Notes: generated from the letters alone by a model not told the origin. A stretch of 64,000 nt of DNA from Leptolyngbya sp. SIOISBB (GCA_010671905.1 JAAHII010000001.1:6720026-6784025); one strand, 5' to 3'; shown: positions 38,687 through 48,641, counted from the first letter of the stretch. Program-made: numbers and translations.

Positions 38687-39022
38687 CCGCATCATTCCTC
38701 CATTTTTAGCCTCGCAGTCCTGTCCTGTATTCAAGGCATCTTTTATTCAGGATCCAGAAAAGCTTGGAATATAGTGCAAGGGCATCAAGTAAGGAGATTG
38801 CTGGCAACAAAAATATCCAGCTACACCATGCCACATAATCACCCATTCCAAAATGGGTTTCAAAGCGATCGAAAACCTCATGGTGTCAATGTTCTGATGA
38901 CTTTTAGAGCACATCATTTAGGCGGAAAGATTCTCTCTAATAAGTTGTTAGACAGCTTCATTTCTATAGGAAGCTGCTAAGCTATTCCAAGAAATTGAAA
39001 TCAATGAGTTATTTGAGTATCA
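38687..39022. other. Spacer at the left edge of the AT-rich accessory segment
   Basis: About 335 bases with no convincing gene. A hairpin CAGCTTC/GAAGCTG lies at 38953-38976. HIP1-like sequence (AGCGATCG) stops at about 38872, and base composition becomes AT-rich to the right. Confidence 0.4.
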
Positions 39023-40264
39023 ATGTGGAACTTGTTAGAGCAGCTTGATTGCATATTCAGTTTTTTAGGCTTTTCAGAGAAACTATATGAACCAATAACA
39101 GAACTTGAGTTAGAAAAACGGACAGAAGATTTGCCTGTGCAATTTCCTGAGCACCTTACTGCTTTATACAAATGGCACAATGGGAATTTTGAAAACTTTT
39201 TTCCTGGCTATGAGTTTCTATCATTACAAGAGGCTATTTCTCATTTCAATGGATTGATTGAACTTGCAAACGAGCTTCAAGAAGATGAGTTTTACAAGAA
39301 CTCCTATTTCCCTATTTTTCGGTACCAAGATAGCTACTTTGTTGTAGACTGCGATTCATGCTCTACTGGCGGTATTTATTGGGTATGGGTAGAAGGTGGT
39401 GATAAACCTGTCAAAATGTATGACAGTTTGGATCAAATGCTTCAAGTGATTGTTGATTCATATTTGTGTGGAGCTTTTTATATAGAGGATGAATTCCTTG
39501 ATGAAAATAGGGTTCTCTTTGAGAAGGTCAGAAAAAAGCATCTCTCAGTAGAACTACTTCATAAAGAAGAGGATGATTGGAAGTCTATTACAAATGAAGC
39601 GAAGGATTTTCGTTCTTTACTAGACCAAAAAGACTTTGTTAGAAGACTTTATGAAACGTATGATGAGCGTGCAATTCCTTACCTGCAAGACCTTTTAGGT
39701 AATTCCAATCCAGATATAATATCTGCAGCAGCTTTTGGATTAGGAGAGCTAAAATCAAGAGAGAGTTTACCTGAGCTCCTTAAACTTTTAGAACATCCAG
39801 AAGAAAAAGTGCGTAACCTATGTACTTCAGCAATTGCAGATATTATATGTCCTACTGATTCTCTACTTCTTCAGCCAATATTGAATAAGTTAGTTGATGA
39901 ATCTACTCTTGTTAGGATTCATGCGATAGAAGCACTGGGCCGGATCAGAAGCTCAAAGGCAACACCTATCCTGATTCAGACTCTTAAACAATCAAAGTCC
40001 AATATAAGGATTCATGTCATAGAGGCAATGGGAAAAATCGGAGATTCTGAATGCTTAGATGCAGTTAAAGCTCTAAGAGAGGAAGGTTTAGAAGGGTTGG
40101 AACTTCAAGTTGCTGAACGTGTAATTAGTTATATTGAAAAAAAAACTGTAGGATGCGCCCCTTGCTGCAACGCCAGTGACCCATTGATATATTTTTGGGA
40201 TAGCACCTACCATGCTCATAAATTCCTCGAAGCAATTGACAATGCCCCTGCCCCTGCAGCCTAA
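39023..40264 (+). CDS. SMI1/KNR4-domain protein with HEAT-like repeats
   Basis: A 413-residue protein. Residues about 20-150 match the SMI1/KNR4 (SUKH) fold (LELEKRTEDLPVQFPEHLTA, then FFPGYEFLSLQEAISHF, YFVVDCDSCSTGGIYWVW). Residues about 205-375 are HEAT repeats (SAAAFGLGELKSRESLPELL, then VRIHAIEALGRIRSSKATPI). SUKH proteins often serve as immunity proteins to toxins. The gene is clearly AT-richer than neighbours, with no GCGATCGC in it. After an A9 run (40137-40145) the last 42 residues look non-family, so the natural end may be SYIEKK plus a few residues. The stop TAA lies inside an attC-like site. Confidence 0.78.
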   Translation: MWNLLEQLDCIFSFLGFSEKLYEPITELELEKRTEDLPVQFPEHLTALYKWHNGNFENFFPGYEFLSLQEAISHFNGLIELANELQEDEFYKNSYFPIFRYQDSYFVVDCDSCSTGGIYWVWVEGGDKPVKMYDSLDQMLQVIVDSYLCGAFYIEDEFLDENRVLFEKVRKKHLSVELLHKEEDDWKSITNEAKDFRSLLDQKDFVRRLYETYDERAIPYLQDLLGNSNPDIISAAAFGLGELKSRESLPELLKLLEHPEEKVRNLCTSAIADIICPTDSLLLQPILNKLVDESTLVRIHAIEALGRIRSSKATPILIQTLKQSKSNIRIHVIEAMGKIGDSECLDAVKALREEGLEGLELQVAERVISYIEKKTVGCAPCCNASDPLIYFWDSTYHAHKFLEAIDNAPAPAA

Positions 40265-40343
40265 CCCTACGCAGGAGCGGACAGAATTTATAATCCAGGC
40301 ATCAACGCAACAAGACTGGCCGCCGCTCAGCTTCACGTTATGC
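40259..40343 (+). repeat. attC-like recombination site A
   Basis: The 85-bp site starts GCCTAAC and ends GTTATGC. Inside, GCAGGAGCGGAC (after a 5-base spacer) pairs with CCGCTCAGC (before TTCAC) with unequal extra bases, the R''-L''-L'-R' plan of integron attC sites with an extrahelical base. It overlaps the stop of the SMI1/HEAT gene, the normal place for a cassette's attC. R' (GTTATGC) departs from the GTTRRRY consensus at one base. No integrase gene is in the window. Confidence 0.62.
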
Positions 40344-40405
40344 AGATTTCACCCTAGGCTATAAACCCTTTTTTCCCATAGCAATGGCAAGATATGATTT
40401 AAGTA

Positions 40406-43180
40406 ATGTACAGGCCGATTTTAGCTACCAAACTATATATTCCTCCACTACGGCCCAATGCTGTGCTGCGCCCACGCCTGATTGAACGACTGAATGCAGG
40501 GCTGCACCGCAAAATGACCCTCATCTCTACCTCTGCTGGCTTTGGCAAAACAACTTTGCTCAGCGAATGGGTTTCGATCTGTGAACAGCCGGTGGCATGG
40601 CTGTCACTAGATAAAGAGCATAATGATCCAACGTGCTTTCTGGTTTACTTGGTGTCAGCCTTGCAAACGCTCACCTTAAGCAAGGTCGGGGAGGGAACTC
40701 AGCTCGGTGAGGTGGTTTTACAAGCATTAAAACCACCCCAATCGCCCCCACTCAATTCGCTTTTAACGACATTGATCAATGAAGTTACAGCTGTTTTCGA
40801 AAACTCCATTCTCGTCCTTGATGACTACCACTTGATTGAATCCGAAGCGGTGGATCAGGTATTGGAATTTTTGGTTCAGTACCTGCCGCCAACATCCATG
40901 CACCTTGTCATTGCCACCCGTGAAGACCCACCGCTGCCTCTGGCACGACTGCGCGCACGCGGTCAGCTGACCGAAGTGCGTGCCCCCGATTTGCGCTTTA
41001 CCCAAGTTGAAACGACCGAATTTCTTAACCAGACGATGAATCTTAATCTCTCGGCAGAAGAGATTACCGCACTTGAAAACCGCACTGAAGGTTGGATTGC
41101 CGGACTACAATTGGCAGCAATATCCTTACAAGGACATCCAAACACGGCCAACTTCATCAAATCTTTCTCCGGTAGTCATCATTTTGTGCTGGATTATCTG
41201 GTCAAAGAAATTCTAGAACAACAACCCGAAAGTATACAGAACTTCCTATTATCCACATCCATTCTTGAGCGACTATGTGGCTCTCTTTGTGATGCTGTTC
41301 TGCCTCAATCTTCTACCCCAGGCCAAGAAATCTTAGAATATTTAGAACGCACAAATCTGCTATTGGTTCCGCTCGATGACAAACGCGAGTGGTATCGCTA
41401 CCATCATCTTTTCGCTGATGCTCTGCAAGTACGCTTAACTAAGGGCAAACCCAACTATATAGCTGAGCTACATCTAAGAGCATGTGCATGGTACGAGCAG
41501 AATAATTTTCGACCCAATGCGATCCCCCACGCCCTCGCTGCTCGACATTTTGAGCGTGCGGCGGATCTCATCGAATTGGAGTGGTCAGCTAATATTGGAT
41601 CCTATTATCAGAATACAACCTGGACACAGTGGGTACAAACACTGCCGGACGAGTTAGTTCGCACCCGGACTACGCTCAGTATTGGCATGGCATGGGAGTT
41701 GCTTTTCTCAGGCAAGTTACAGGCTGCAGAGGATCGACTGAAGGACGCAGATCGTTTATTGGCATTGGCAGTCAACACTGGTGAGTTTATGGAGGCTGCT
41801 TCAAGCAATCAGGATGATAAAAAATTCCGTTCACAACAAGGGTTATTAAGTCTTGCTTGGGCTTTTCATGCTCAGGCACTCAGTGATAATGCTGGCACTA
41901 TTAAACATGCCCAGCAAACACTCAACCTCCTATCTGAGACAAACCATTATATCGCTGGCCTCGCAAGCTCTCTGCTAGGTCTGGCTTATTGGAGAAATGG
42001 AGATTTGGAGACAGCTGTTAAGTATATGTCTGCTGCGATCGCTCGCTTGCGGACGACAGGGCATATCCTTTTCGCCATCAGTGGGGCCTATACATTGGCT
42101 AGCCTTAAGATTGCCCAGGGTCGTCTTTTTGACGCGGTCAATATCTATAAAGAGGCCTTACTCTTTGCGACCGCACAAGGCGAGCCAGTATTGCTGGGCA
42201 CAACCGACTTACATCTCGGATTGAGCAAGCTTTATCATGAACAAGGCAACGAGGAAGCCGCCAATCAGCACCTGCAGAGATGCGAGGCCCTCGGAAAACA
42301 AGCAGCATTACCGGAATGGCCCTATGGCTGGTATCTTGTTCAGGCTCAATTCAAGATCGAGCAAGGAGAACTGGATGATGCCCTCAAGTTACTCGAAGCA
42401 GCGCAACAGCTCTACCATCGAAGCCCTGTTCCCAATCTTTGCCCTATAGCCGCCTTGAAGACGCGGGTATGGCTCCGACAAGATAGGCTGGCAGAAGCCC
42501 TTGGTTGGGTACGTGAGCAAGGCCTGTCTATTGATGATGAACTCAGCTATTTACAAGAATTCGCGTACATCACATTCGCTAGAGTACTCATTGCTCAGTA
42601 TAGACGTGACCAAACAGACGAGACCTTTCAAAAAGCGATAACACTGCTGACACAACTATACTCAGTGGCAGAAGCAGGCGGCAGGTCAGGCAGCATGATT
42701 GAGATTCTCATCTTGCAAGCAATTACCAATGAAGCACAAGGTAATCTCTCTTCTGCTCTCAAGTTTTTGGAACGCGCCCTCACACTCGCAGAAACTGAAG
42801 GTTACCTCCGCATCTTTGTCAATGAAGGTCAGCCCATGGCACATTTGCTCTATGAGGCCCTTTCCCGCGAAATAACCCCTAATTCTAATTATGTACAGCG
42901 CGTATTAACTGCGTTTCCTCTTAACGACTTAGAGCAAAAAAGATCGTTAAAAACACAATCTCAAGTAGCCGAGCTGCTCGAACCATTAAGCAAGCGAGAA
43001 ATCGAAGTGCTTTACCTGATAGCAGAGGGTCGAACCAATCAGGAAATTGCGACGACACTCTTTCTTTCGGTAAATACAGTGAAAGTTCATACTCGAAATA
43101 TTTACGGCAAGCTCGATGCCCATCACCGGGCAGATGCCGTTGCAAAAGCCCGTGGCTTGGGTATTTTGTCCGCAACGTAG
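40406..43180 (+). CDS. MalT-like LuxR regulator (STAND ATPase)
   Basis: A 924-residue signal-transduction ATPase. Walker A STSAGFGKTTLLSEW lies near residue 45 and Walker B SILVLDDYHLIE near 133. The middle (about 440-830) is helical TPR-like (AYTLASLKIAQGRLFDAVNI, then EQGNEEAANQHLQRCEALG). The C-terminus is a LuxR HTH: LSKREIEVLYLIAEGRTNQE, then LFLSVNTVKVHTRNIYGKLD. MalT-like proteins activate nearby genes on ligand binding, here probably the DUF4386 and dehydrogenase genes. It lies between two attC-like sites. Confidence 0.9.
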   Translation: MYRPILATKLYIPPLRPNAVLRPRLIERLNAGLHRKMTLISTSAGFGKTTLLSEWVSICEQPVAWLSLDKEHNDPTCFLVYLVSALQTLTLSKVGEGTQLGEVVLQALKPPQSPPLNSLLTTLINEVTAVFENSILVLDDYHLIESEAVDQVLEFLVQYLPPTSMHLVIATREDPPLPLARLRARGQLTEVRAPDLRFTQVETTEFLNQTMNLNLSAEEITALENRTEGWIAGLQLAAISLQGHPNTANFIKSFSGSHHFVLDYLVKEILEQQPESIQNFLLSTSILERLCGSLCDAVLPQSSTPGQEILEYLERTNLLLVPLDDKREWYRYHHLFADALQVRLTKGKPNYIAELHLRACAWYEQNNFRPNAIPHALAARHFERAADLIELEWSANIGSYYQNTTWTQWVQTLPDELVRTRTTLSIGMAWELLFSGKLQAAEDRLKDADRLLALAVNTGEFMEAASSNQDDKKFRSQQGLLSLAWAFHAQALSDNAGTIKHAQQTLNLLSETNHYIAGLASSLLGLAYWRNGDLETAVKYMSAAIARLRTTGHILFAISGAYTLASLKIAQGRLFDAVNIYKEALLFATAQGEPVLLGTTDLHLGLSKLYHEQGNEEAANQHLQRCEALGKQAALPEWPYGWYLVQAQFKIEQGELDDALKLLEAAQQLYHRSPVPNLCPIAALKTRVWLRQDRLAEALGWVREQGLSIDDELSYLQEFAYITFARVLIAQYRRDQTDETFQKAITLLTQLYSVAEAGGRSGSMIEILILQAITNEAQGNLSSALKFLERALTLAETEGYLRIFVNEGQPMAHLLYEALSREITPNSNYVQRVLTAFPLNDLEQKRSLKTQSQVAELLEPLSKREIEVLYLIAEGRTNQEIATTLFLSVNTVKVHTRNIYGKLDAHHRADAVAKARGLGILSAT

Positions 43181-43321
43181 TCATCAGCTTCCCCATCACC
43201 TAACTCCCCTTTAGCGATGGGTAATTACTCCTTGGATAATACCTGAGTGGTATGACCCTCATATCGTCTTGCCCGTAAGCTTCTTGTGTCAGTGATAAAC
43301 ACTCACAACGGGTATGGAGTA

Positions 43322-44025
43322 ATGAAAGAACAGACTGCAGAAGCTTCGTTGCCACTCAAAGCAAGAATAGGTGGCTTCTTATACTTAATTATCATTATTG
43401 GAGGACTCTTCGGTGCAGGCTATGTTCCTGCCACGATTGTCGTACATGGTGATGCAGCAACTACGGTAAATAATATCCTGACCAACGAATCGCTCTATCG
43501 ATTCGGCCTCGGAGTTCATATCATCGTAGTTCTTTGTAATATCCCTCTAGCAGTCATCTTTTATGACCTATTCAAATTTGCAAACAAGAGTCTCTCCCGA
43601 CTGGTGATGCTTTTTTATATTGGTATCAGCGACTATTGAGGGTGTCAGTTTACTCAATAAATTTGTCCCTCTAATCCTTTTACAGAGCGCTGCCATAATG
43701 ACCGCAGAACAGCTTCAGGCTACGGCTTATATGCACTTTCTGCTACATGAGATTGGGTTTAATCTCAGTCTTGCATTTTTTGGCTGCTATTGCCTTCTGG
43801 CTGGTTATTTGATTTTCAGATTAGGTGTCCTTCCTCGAATCATAGGTTTGCTTTTAGCGATAGGGGGGAGCGTGTTATCTGATTAATAGTTTCGCCAACT
43901 TTCTAGTCCCCGAATTCGCTGTTGGTTTGCTCCCTTATATCTTTATTCCATGTTTTTTTGGGGAAGTGACACTCTGTTTGTCGTTGTTGATTAAGGGTGT
44001 AAATCTTGAACAGAAGGTCATCTAA
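43322..44025 (+). CDS. DUF4386 membrane protein, two homopolymer frameshifts
   Basis: A membrane protein of about 234 residues with six or so helices (GGFLYLIIIIGGLFGAGYVP, then FGLGVHIIVVLCNIPLAVIF). Read directly it breaks at a T6 run (43611-43616) and a G6 run (43863-43868). Removing one base from each gives LVMLFILVSATIEGVSLLNK and AIGGACYLINSFANFLVPEF, AVGLLPYIFIPCFFGEVTL, the usual DUF4386 end. Its restored stop TAA (44023) abuts the ATG of the next gene. Function is unknown. ATG 43322 is preferred over an earlier GTG. Confidence 0.8.
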
Positions 44026-45018
44026 ATGAAAAAAATTGTATACACCAAATATGGCTCCCCAGATGTTATTGAACTGATAGAGACCGAGAAACCGTTACTC
44101 AGGGATACTCAAGTTTTGGTCAAGGTTCATGCGGCATCGGTCAACATCTTGGACTGGTATCATCTCACAGGCCCCCCGGTGATCCGTTTAACAAACGGTA
44201 CACTTTCCAAACCCAAAGAGACTTCACTTGGATTAGATGTGGCTGGTCGGGTTGAAGCTGTCGGCGATCGCGTAACCCAGTTTCAGCCAGGGGATGAAGT
44301 CTTCGGAATAGCCAAAGGTTCATTTGCAGAATATGCCTGTGCTGATGAACATGAGTTAGTACTGAAACCAGCTAACGTATCGTTTGAGGCGGCTGCGGCT
44401 ACCCCCGTTGCCGCCCTGACGGCACTACAAGCGCTGCAAGGCCGAATCCAGCCAGGTCAAAAGGTTCTTATCAATGGAGCCTCTGGAGGCGTGGGGACGT
44501 TCGCTGTGCAGATAGCCAAATCCTTTGAGACCGTGGTAACGGCTGTCTGTAGCACTCGCAATCTGGATATCGCCAGCTCAATAGGTGCAGACTATGTGAT
44601 CGATTACACGCGAGAAGCTCTCACCACAAATGGGCAGCGGTATGACTTGATTGTTGCTGTCAATGGCTACAACTCGATTTTTGATTATTGCAGGGTATTG
44701 AGTCCCACGGGTATCTATGTCTCAGCGGGAGGAAAGCTGGCCCAAATTATTCAGGCAGCGCTGGTGGGACCCATACTATCGAAAATTGGACGTCAGCAGC
44801 TCTCATTTATGGGAATAGCGCAAGTGAAGCAAAAGGACCTGTCTGTTATTGGAGAGTTGCTGGAATCTGGCAAAGTCGTACCCGTGATTGATCGATGTTA
44901 TCCATTAAAGGCAACATCAGAAGCCCTTCAGTCTCTTGGGGCAGGGCGCGCCAAAGGAAAAATCATCATCACTATGAGACTTGACGATGATAACTCGCAA
45001 GGCGCGAATTCTCTGTGA
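44026..45018 (+). CDS. NAD(P)-dependent alcohol dehydrogenase / quinone-reductase-like MDR protein
   Basis: A 330-residue medium-chain dehydrogenase without zinc ligands. KIVYTKYGSPDVIELIETEK, then VHAASVNILDWYHLTGP, then GLDVAGRVEAVGDRVTQFQP, GDEVFG form the GroES-like domain. VLINGASGGVGTFAVQIAKS is the NADPH site. It starts directly after the restored DUF4386 stop, implying one transcript with that gene. Likely reduces quinones or enones. It is followed after about 90 bases by attC-like site B. Confidence 0.88.
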   Translation: MKKIVYTKYGSPDVIELIETEKPLLRDTQVLVKVHAASVNILDWYHLTGPPVIRLTNGTLSKPKETSLGLDVAGRVEAVGDRVTQFQPGDEVFGIAKGSFAEYACADEHELVLKPANVSFEAAAATPVAALTALQALQGRIQPGQKVLINGASGGVGTFAVQIAKSFETVVTAVCSTRNLDIASSIGADYVIDYTREALTTNGQRYDLIVAVNGYNSIFDYCRVLSPTGIYVSAGGKLAQIIQAALVGPILSKIGRQQLSFMGIAQVKQKDLSVIGELLESGKVVPVIDRCYPLKATSEALQSLGAGRAKGKIIITMRLDDDNSQGANSL

Positions 45019-45108
45019 TTGATGTGCAAACTTGCTCTCTAATAAAGTTACTGCTTCAAATTATGGAAGTGGAGGCAAGCTAGTTTTATGAAGTTATTAG
45101 AATAGCCG

Positions 45109-45194
45109 CCTAACACTACGCTGGAGTGGACGAATTACAAAATCTGGGTATTGACGCCAAAACATTGACCACGGCTCAGCTTCACCGTTATGCC
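45109..45194 (+). repeat. attC-like recombination site B
   Basis: The 86-bp site starts GCCTAAC and ends GTTATGC. It aligns along its full length with site A, in the same orientation and 4.85 kb away. GCTGGAGTGGAC and CCACGGCTCAGC are the pairable inner arms, and CAGCTTCACCGTTATGC is nearly the same as in site A. It follows the dehydrogenase gene, so A and B bound the LuxR-DUF4386-dehydrogenase unit. Confidence 0.6.
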
Positions 45195-45365
45195 GATACT
45201 TAGATACTGTCTTGAATTCTGAGGAGCATTACTGTGCCCGCATCTCGCGAACAGACCAGAGGCTGTTGTTCTATCAGGGCCAAGATTTGACCACTCAACG
45301 ATGACAGCCCCTAGGGAAGATTGAGAGTGATCGTTTTTATATCAACCTCCGATTCTTCCCGTTTC

Positions 45366-47958
45366 TTAAGGTACAGCTACAAAGTTCACCAGCTTACCGG
45401 GAACAACAATCACTTTTTTGATTTCCTTACCTGCCAGGTATTTCTGAGCAATATCGGAGTCGCGGGCATATTGTTCCAAAGTTGCTTTATCGGAACTGGC
45501 AGGCACTTCGATGGTGCCGCGCGTTTTGCCCATGATTTGGATAACTAGAGTGATTTCGTCCGCTACGAGGGCGGATTCATCTAGTACAGGCCACGTTTGA
45601 TGGTGAATCGAACCGGTTTGCCCTAACTGCTGCCAGAGTTCCTCCGCCATGTGGGGAGCAAAGGGCGCGAGCAGCTTCACCAATGTGTGAATGCCCTCGA
45701 CATACACGGGGGAATCATTGCATTTCGCATCCGTCAGTGCGTTGCTGAGCTTCATCAATTCCGAAACGGCGGTGTTGAACTGATAGTCGCCTTCAATATC
45801 CTCACTAATTTCTTTGATGGCGATGTGAATGGCGCGGCGCAGGTCTTTTTCGGCCTTAGAGAGATCGCCAGCAATGGTTGAACTGTCAGCTTTGGCAGGA
45901 TTTTTGGCAAACTCGGTGACTAAGCGCCACACGCGATTGAGAAAGCGGTACTGGCCTTCAACGTCGGCATCATCCCACTCCAAATCCTTTTCAGGTGGTG
46001 CTTTGAACAGGATGAACATGCGGGCAGTGTCGGCCCCGTATTTGTCAATGACATCTTTGGGCGCAACGCCGTTGCCTTTGGATTTCGACATGGTGGCGTA
46101 GAGCCTTTGCAGGGGCTCGCCTGTCTTCGGATCACGTGGATCATCCAGATTTGCGATCTGGTCAGAGGGTACCCACTTGTCCTTCCCGCCCTTATTCGGG
46201 TTCATGTAGGTTAAGCCTTGCACCATGCCCTGGGTCAGCAAGCGGCTGAAGGGTTCATCCACTGAGATGAGGCCGCGATCGCGCAACACCTTGGTGAAGA
46301 AGCGGGAGTACAACAAGTGCAAAATGGCGTGCTCAATGCCGCCCACGTACTGATCGACGGGCAACCAGTCGTTAGCCTTGGCGGAATCAAAGATCGCCCC
46401 TTCGTTCTTGGCATCGACGTACCGCAAAAAGTACCAAGACGAGTCGATGAAGGTGTCCATCGTGTCGGTTTCCCGCTTCGCCGGTTCGCCACAGGTGGGG
46501 CAGGGCACATTGACCCAGCTATCCAACTGGGGAGAGGGGGGACGCGCCGCGACCGCTGAATTCCACATCTTGAGGCAATTCCACGGGCAATTGCTCATCC
46601 GGCACCGGCACGATCCCACAGCTCGGGCAGTGAATCACCGGAATCGGCACGCCCCAGTAGCGCTGACGCGAAATCAGCCAGTCCCGCAGGCGGAAATTGT
46701 CTTGCCCTTCACCTTTGCCCTCTTTTTCGAGCCAGGCGATCGCTTTCTCGACACTCTGCCCTTCCCCTTTGCCTGCGGGCAGCCCATCCAACGGACCCGA
46801 ATGCACCATAACGCCTTCACCGGGCCAAGCTTCCGCCATCGTGGCACCGTCCAAAGTCTCGCCTTCGGGCTGCACCACGACTTTTACGTCTAGACCAAAC
46901 TTACGAGCAAAGGCAAAGTCGCGGCCATCGTGGGCGGGTACGGCCATAATCGCGCCCGTGCCGTAGCCCATGAGCACGTAGTCAGCAATCCAGATGGGAA
47001 TCTGCTCGCCATTCACGGGATTGATGGCATAGCTGCCGGTCCAGACGCCGGTTTTCTCTTTACCTTCGTCGGTGCGATCGATGTCGCTTTTGGCTGCGGC
47101 TGCGGCTTGATAAGCGGCGATCGCCGCTTTTTGTTCTGCCGTGGTCAATTTTTCCACCAGCGGATGCTCGGGCGACAGCACCATAAAAGTTGCTCCCCAG
47201 AGAGTATCCGGGCGCGTGGTGAAGACTTCCAGATCATCCCCCTGTTCCGTTTTGAAAGTGACCTTGGCACCAGTCGATTTACCAATCCAGTTTTCTTGCA
47301 TGAGGCGCACCCGCTCGGGCCAGCCGGGCAGTTTGTCCAAATCCTGCAAGAGTTCGTCGGCGTACTCAGTGATTTTCAAAAACCACTGCTTCAACAGTTT
47401 GCGCTCAACTTTTGCGCCCGATCGCCAAGACCGGCCTTCGCTGTCCACCTGTTCGTTTGCCAATACGGTTTGGTCAATGGGGTCCCAGTTCACCGCCGCT
47501 TCTTTCTGATAGGCCAAGCCCGCTTTTAAGAACTGAATGAAGCTCCACTGGGTCCATTTGTAATAGTCGGGCGAACAGGTGGCGACTTCGCGATCCCAAT
47601 CGTAGGAGAGACCTAATTGCCGGAGTTGTTCCCGCATCTGATCAATGTTCTGATACGTCCACTTAGCAGGGTGGACGCCGCGATCGATCGCCGCGTTTTC
47701 AGCGGGCAAGCCAAAGGCGTCCCACCCCATGGGGTGCAACACGCGATAGCCCTGCATCCGCCGCACCCGTGCAATCACATCGGTAATCGTGTAGTTGCGC
47801 ACGTGCCCCATGTGCAGGTTGCCAGAAGGATACGGAAACATCGACAGCGCATAAAACTTGGGCTTGCTGGGGTCTTCGTCGGTCTTATCTAGCCCTTGCT
47901 CGGCCCAAACCTGCTGCCACTTTTCCTCGATCGCTGCGGGAGTGTACTTATCCGCCAC
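45366..47958 (-). CDS. leuS: Leucyl-tRNA synthetase, split by one extra base
   Basis: The N-terminal part (47958-46519) holds the HIGH-type motif [20 protein letters not shown], the editing domain and the zinc region [20 protein letters not shown]. The C-terminal part (to 45366) has [28 protein letters not shown], and the KMSKS motif as [14 protein letters not shown]. The two frames join at a G6 (46536-46541) or G4 (46529-46532) run on the plus strand; removing one base gives [16 protein letters not shown] without a break. The restored protein has about 863 residues, normal for bacteria. As leuS is normally essential and single-copy, a real null mutation is unlikely; an error is the better explanation. 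Confidence 0.93.
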
Positions 47959-48047
47959 GTCCGAAACTCCTTCTTTGCTATTCGCTTAACTACACAATTC
48001 TAAGGGGTGCTTTCCTTATCGGCGGGACGAATTCGGAATTTGTTATT

Positions 48048-48264
48048 GGGAAGTAGGGAATAGGGAATAGGGAAGTAGGGAATAGGGAATAGGGAAGTAG
48101 GGAATAGGGAAGTAGGGAATAGGGAATAGGGAAGTAGGGAATAGGGAAGTAGGGAATAGGGAAGTAGGGAATAGGGAAGTAGGGAATAGGGAAGTAGGGA
48201 ATAGGGAAGTAGGGAATAGGGAAGTAGGGAATAGGGAAGTAGGGAATAGGGAAGTAGGGAATAG
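48048..48264. repeat. Tandem array of GGGAATA and GGGAAGTA units
   Basis: About 217 bases of alternating 7-mer GGGAATA and 8-mer GGGAAGTA units, mostly forming a 15-base period. It resembles the short tandemly repeated repetitive (STRR) heptamer arrays of cyanobacteria. It lies upstream of leuS, about 90 bases from its start, and its length is likely variable between strains. Confidence 0.9.
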
Positions 48265-48519
48265 TTGTTGGTTCTTCGTTACGGGTTTTTAGGAATGGGA
48301 CACCTTGCTATCCATCGACCTCACCCACTCCACCGACCTCACACACTCTACTAACTTCACCCACCCTGCCACCCAATCACCCCTGCCACCCCTCACACCT
48401 AACCCCAATCACCCATTCCACTTACTCAATCTTTTCCATCAAGTTGTTGCGTTTCTAAAACAAGCTCAAAGTTTGTTGAGGCTGCTGGTTCATCACCAAA
48501 AAACCTGACGTTTACTGAT

Positions 48520-48619
48520 ACATGGAGACATGTCATGACGCTCTTCTTGAGTCATCGCACCGTCACATTAGCTCCATAGCCGCCGAGAGATAGGACATCA
48601 GATTACTCGGCGGTTTTTT
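48520..48619 (+). ncRNA. Possible structured RNA ending in an intrinsic terminator
   Basis: Three hairpins lie in 100 bases: ACATG-GAGA-CATGT (48520-48533), ATGAC/GTCAT (48535-48555) and CCGCCGAG/CTCGGCGG (48580-48613), the last followed by T6. This could be a small RNA, or an attenuating leader for the gene starting at 48642. No known cyanobacterial sRNA motif was recognised, and no promoter is certain. Confidence 0.35.
48580..48619 (+). terminator. Rho-independent terminator
   Basis: A perfect 8-bp GC-rich stem CCGCCGAG/CTCGGCGG (18-base loop) is followed directly by six T. It stands 22 bases before the next gene's start, so it cannot end that gene. It must end an upstream transcript or act as an attenuator. 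Confidence 0.8.
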
Positions 48620-48641
48620 AGTAGTCACAAAAGGTAGCGAG

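Larger units (their letters stand above)
47959..48641. other. Non-coding region with tandem repeats and a terminator
   Basis: About 680 bases. It holds a GGGAATA/GGGAAGTA repeat array (48048-48264), a pyrimidine-rich degenerate repeat (about 48300-48420, units like CACTCCACCGACCTCAC), and a structured segment ending in a terminator (48520-48619). No gene is supported; a 67-codon frame at 48305 is low-complexity. Confidence 0.6.

Noticed and set aside
38774-38980. 68-codon plus-strand frame upstream of the SMI1/HEAT gene
   Set aside because: No ribosome site, no family resemblance; it covers a hairpin and the composition transition.
48048-48264. CRISPR array
   Set aside because: The repeats are head-to-tail 7-8 base units without spacers, so it is a simple tandem array.
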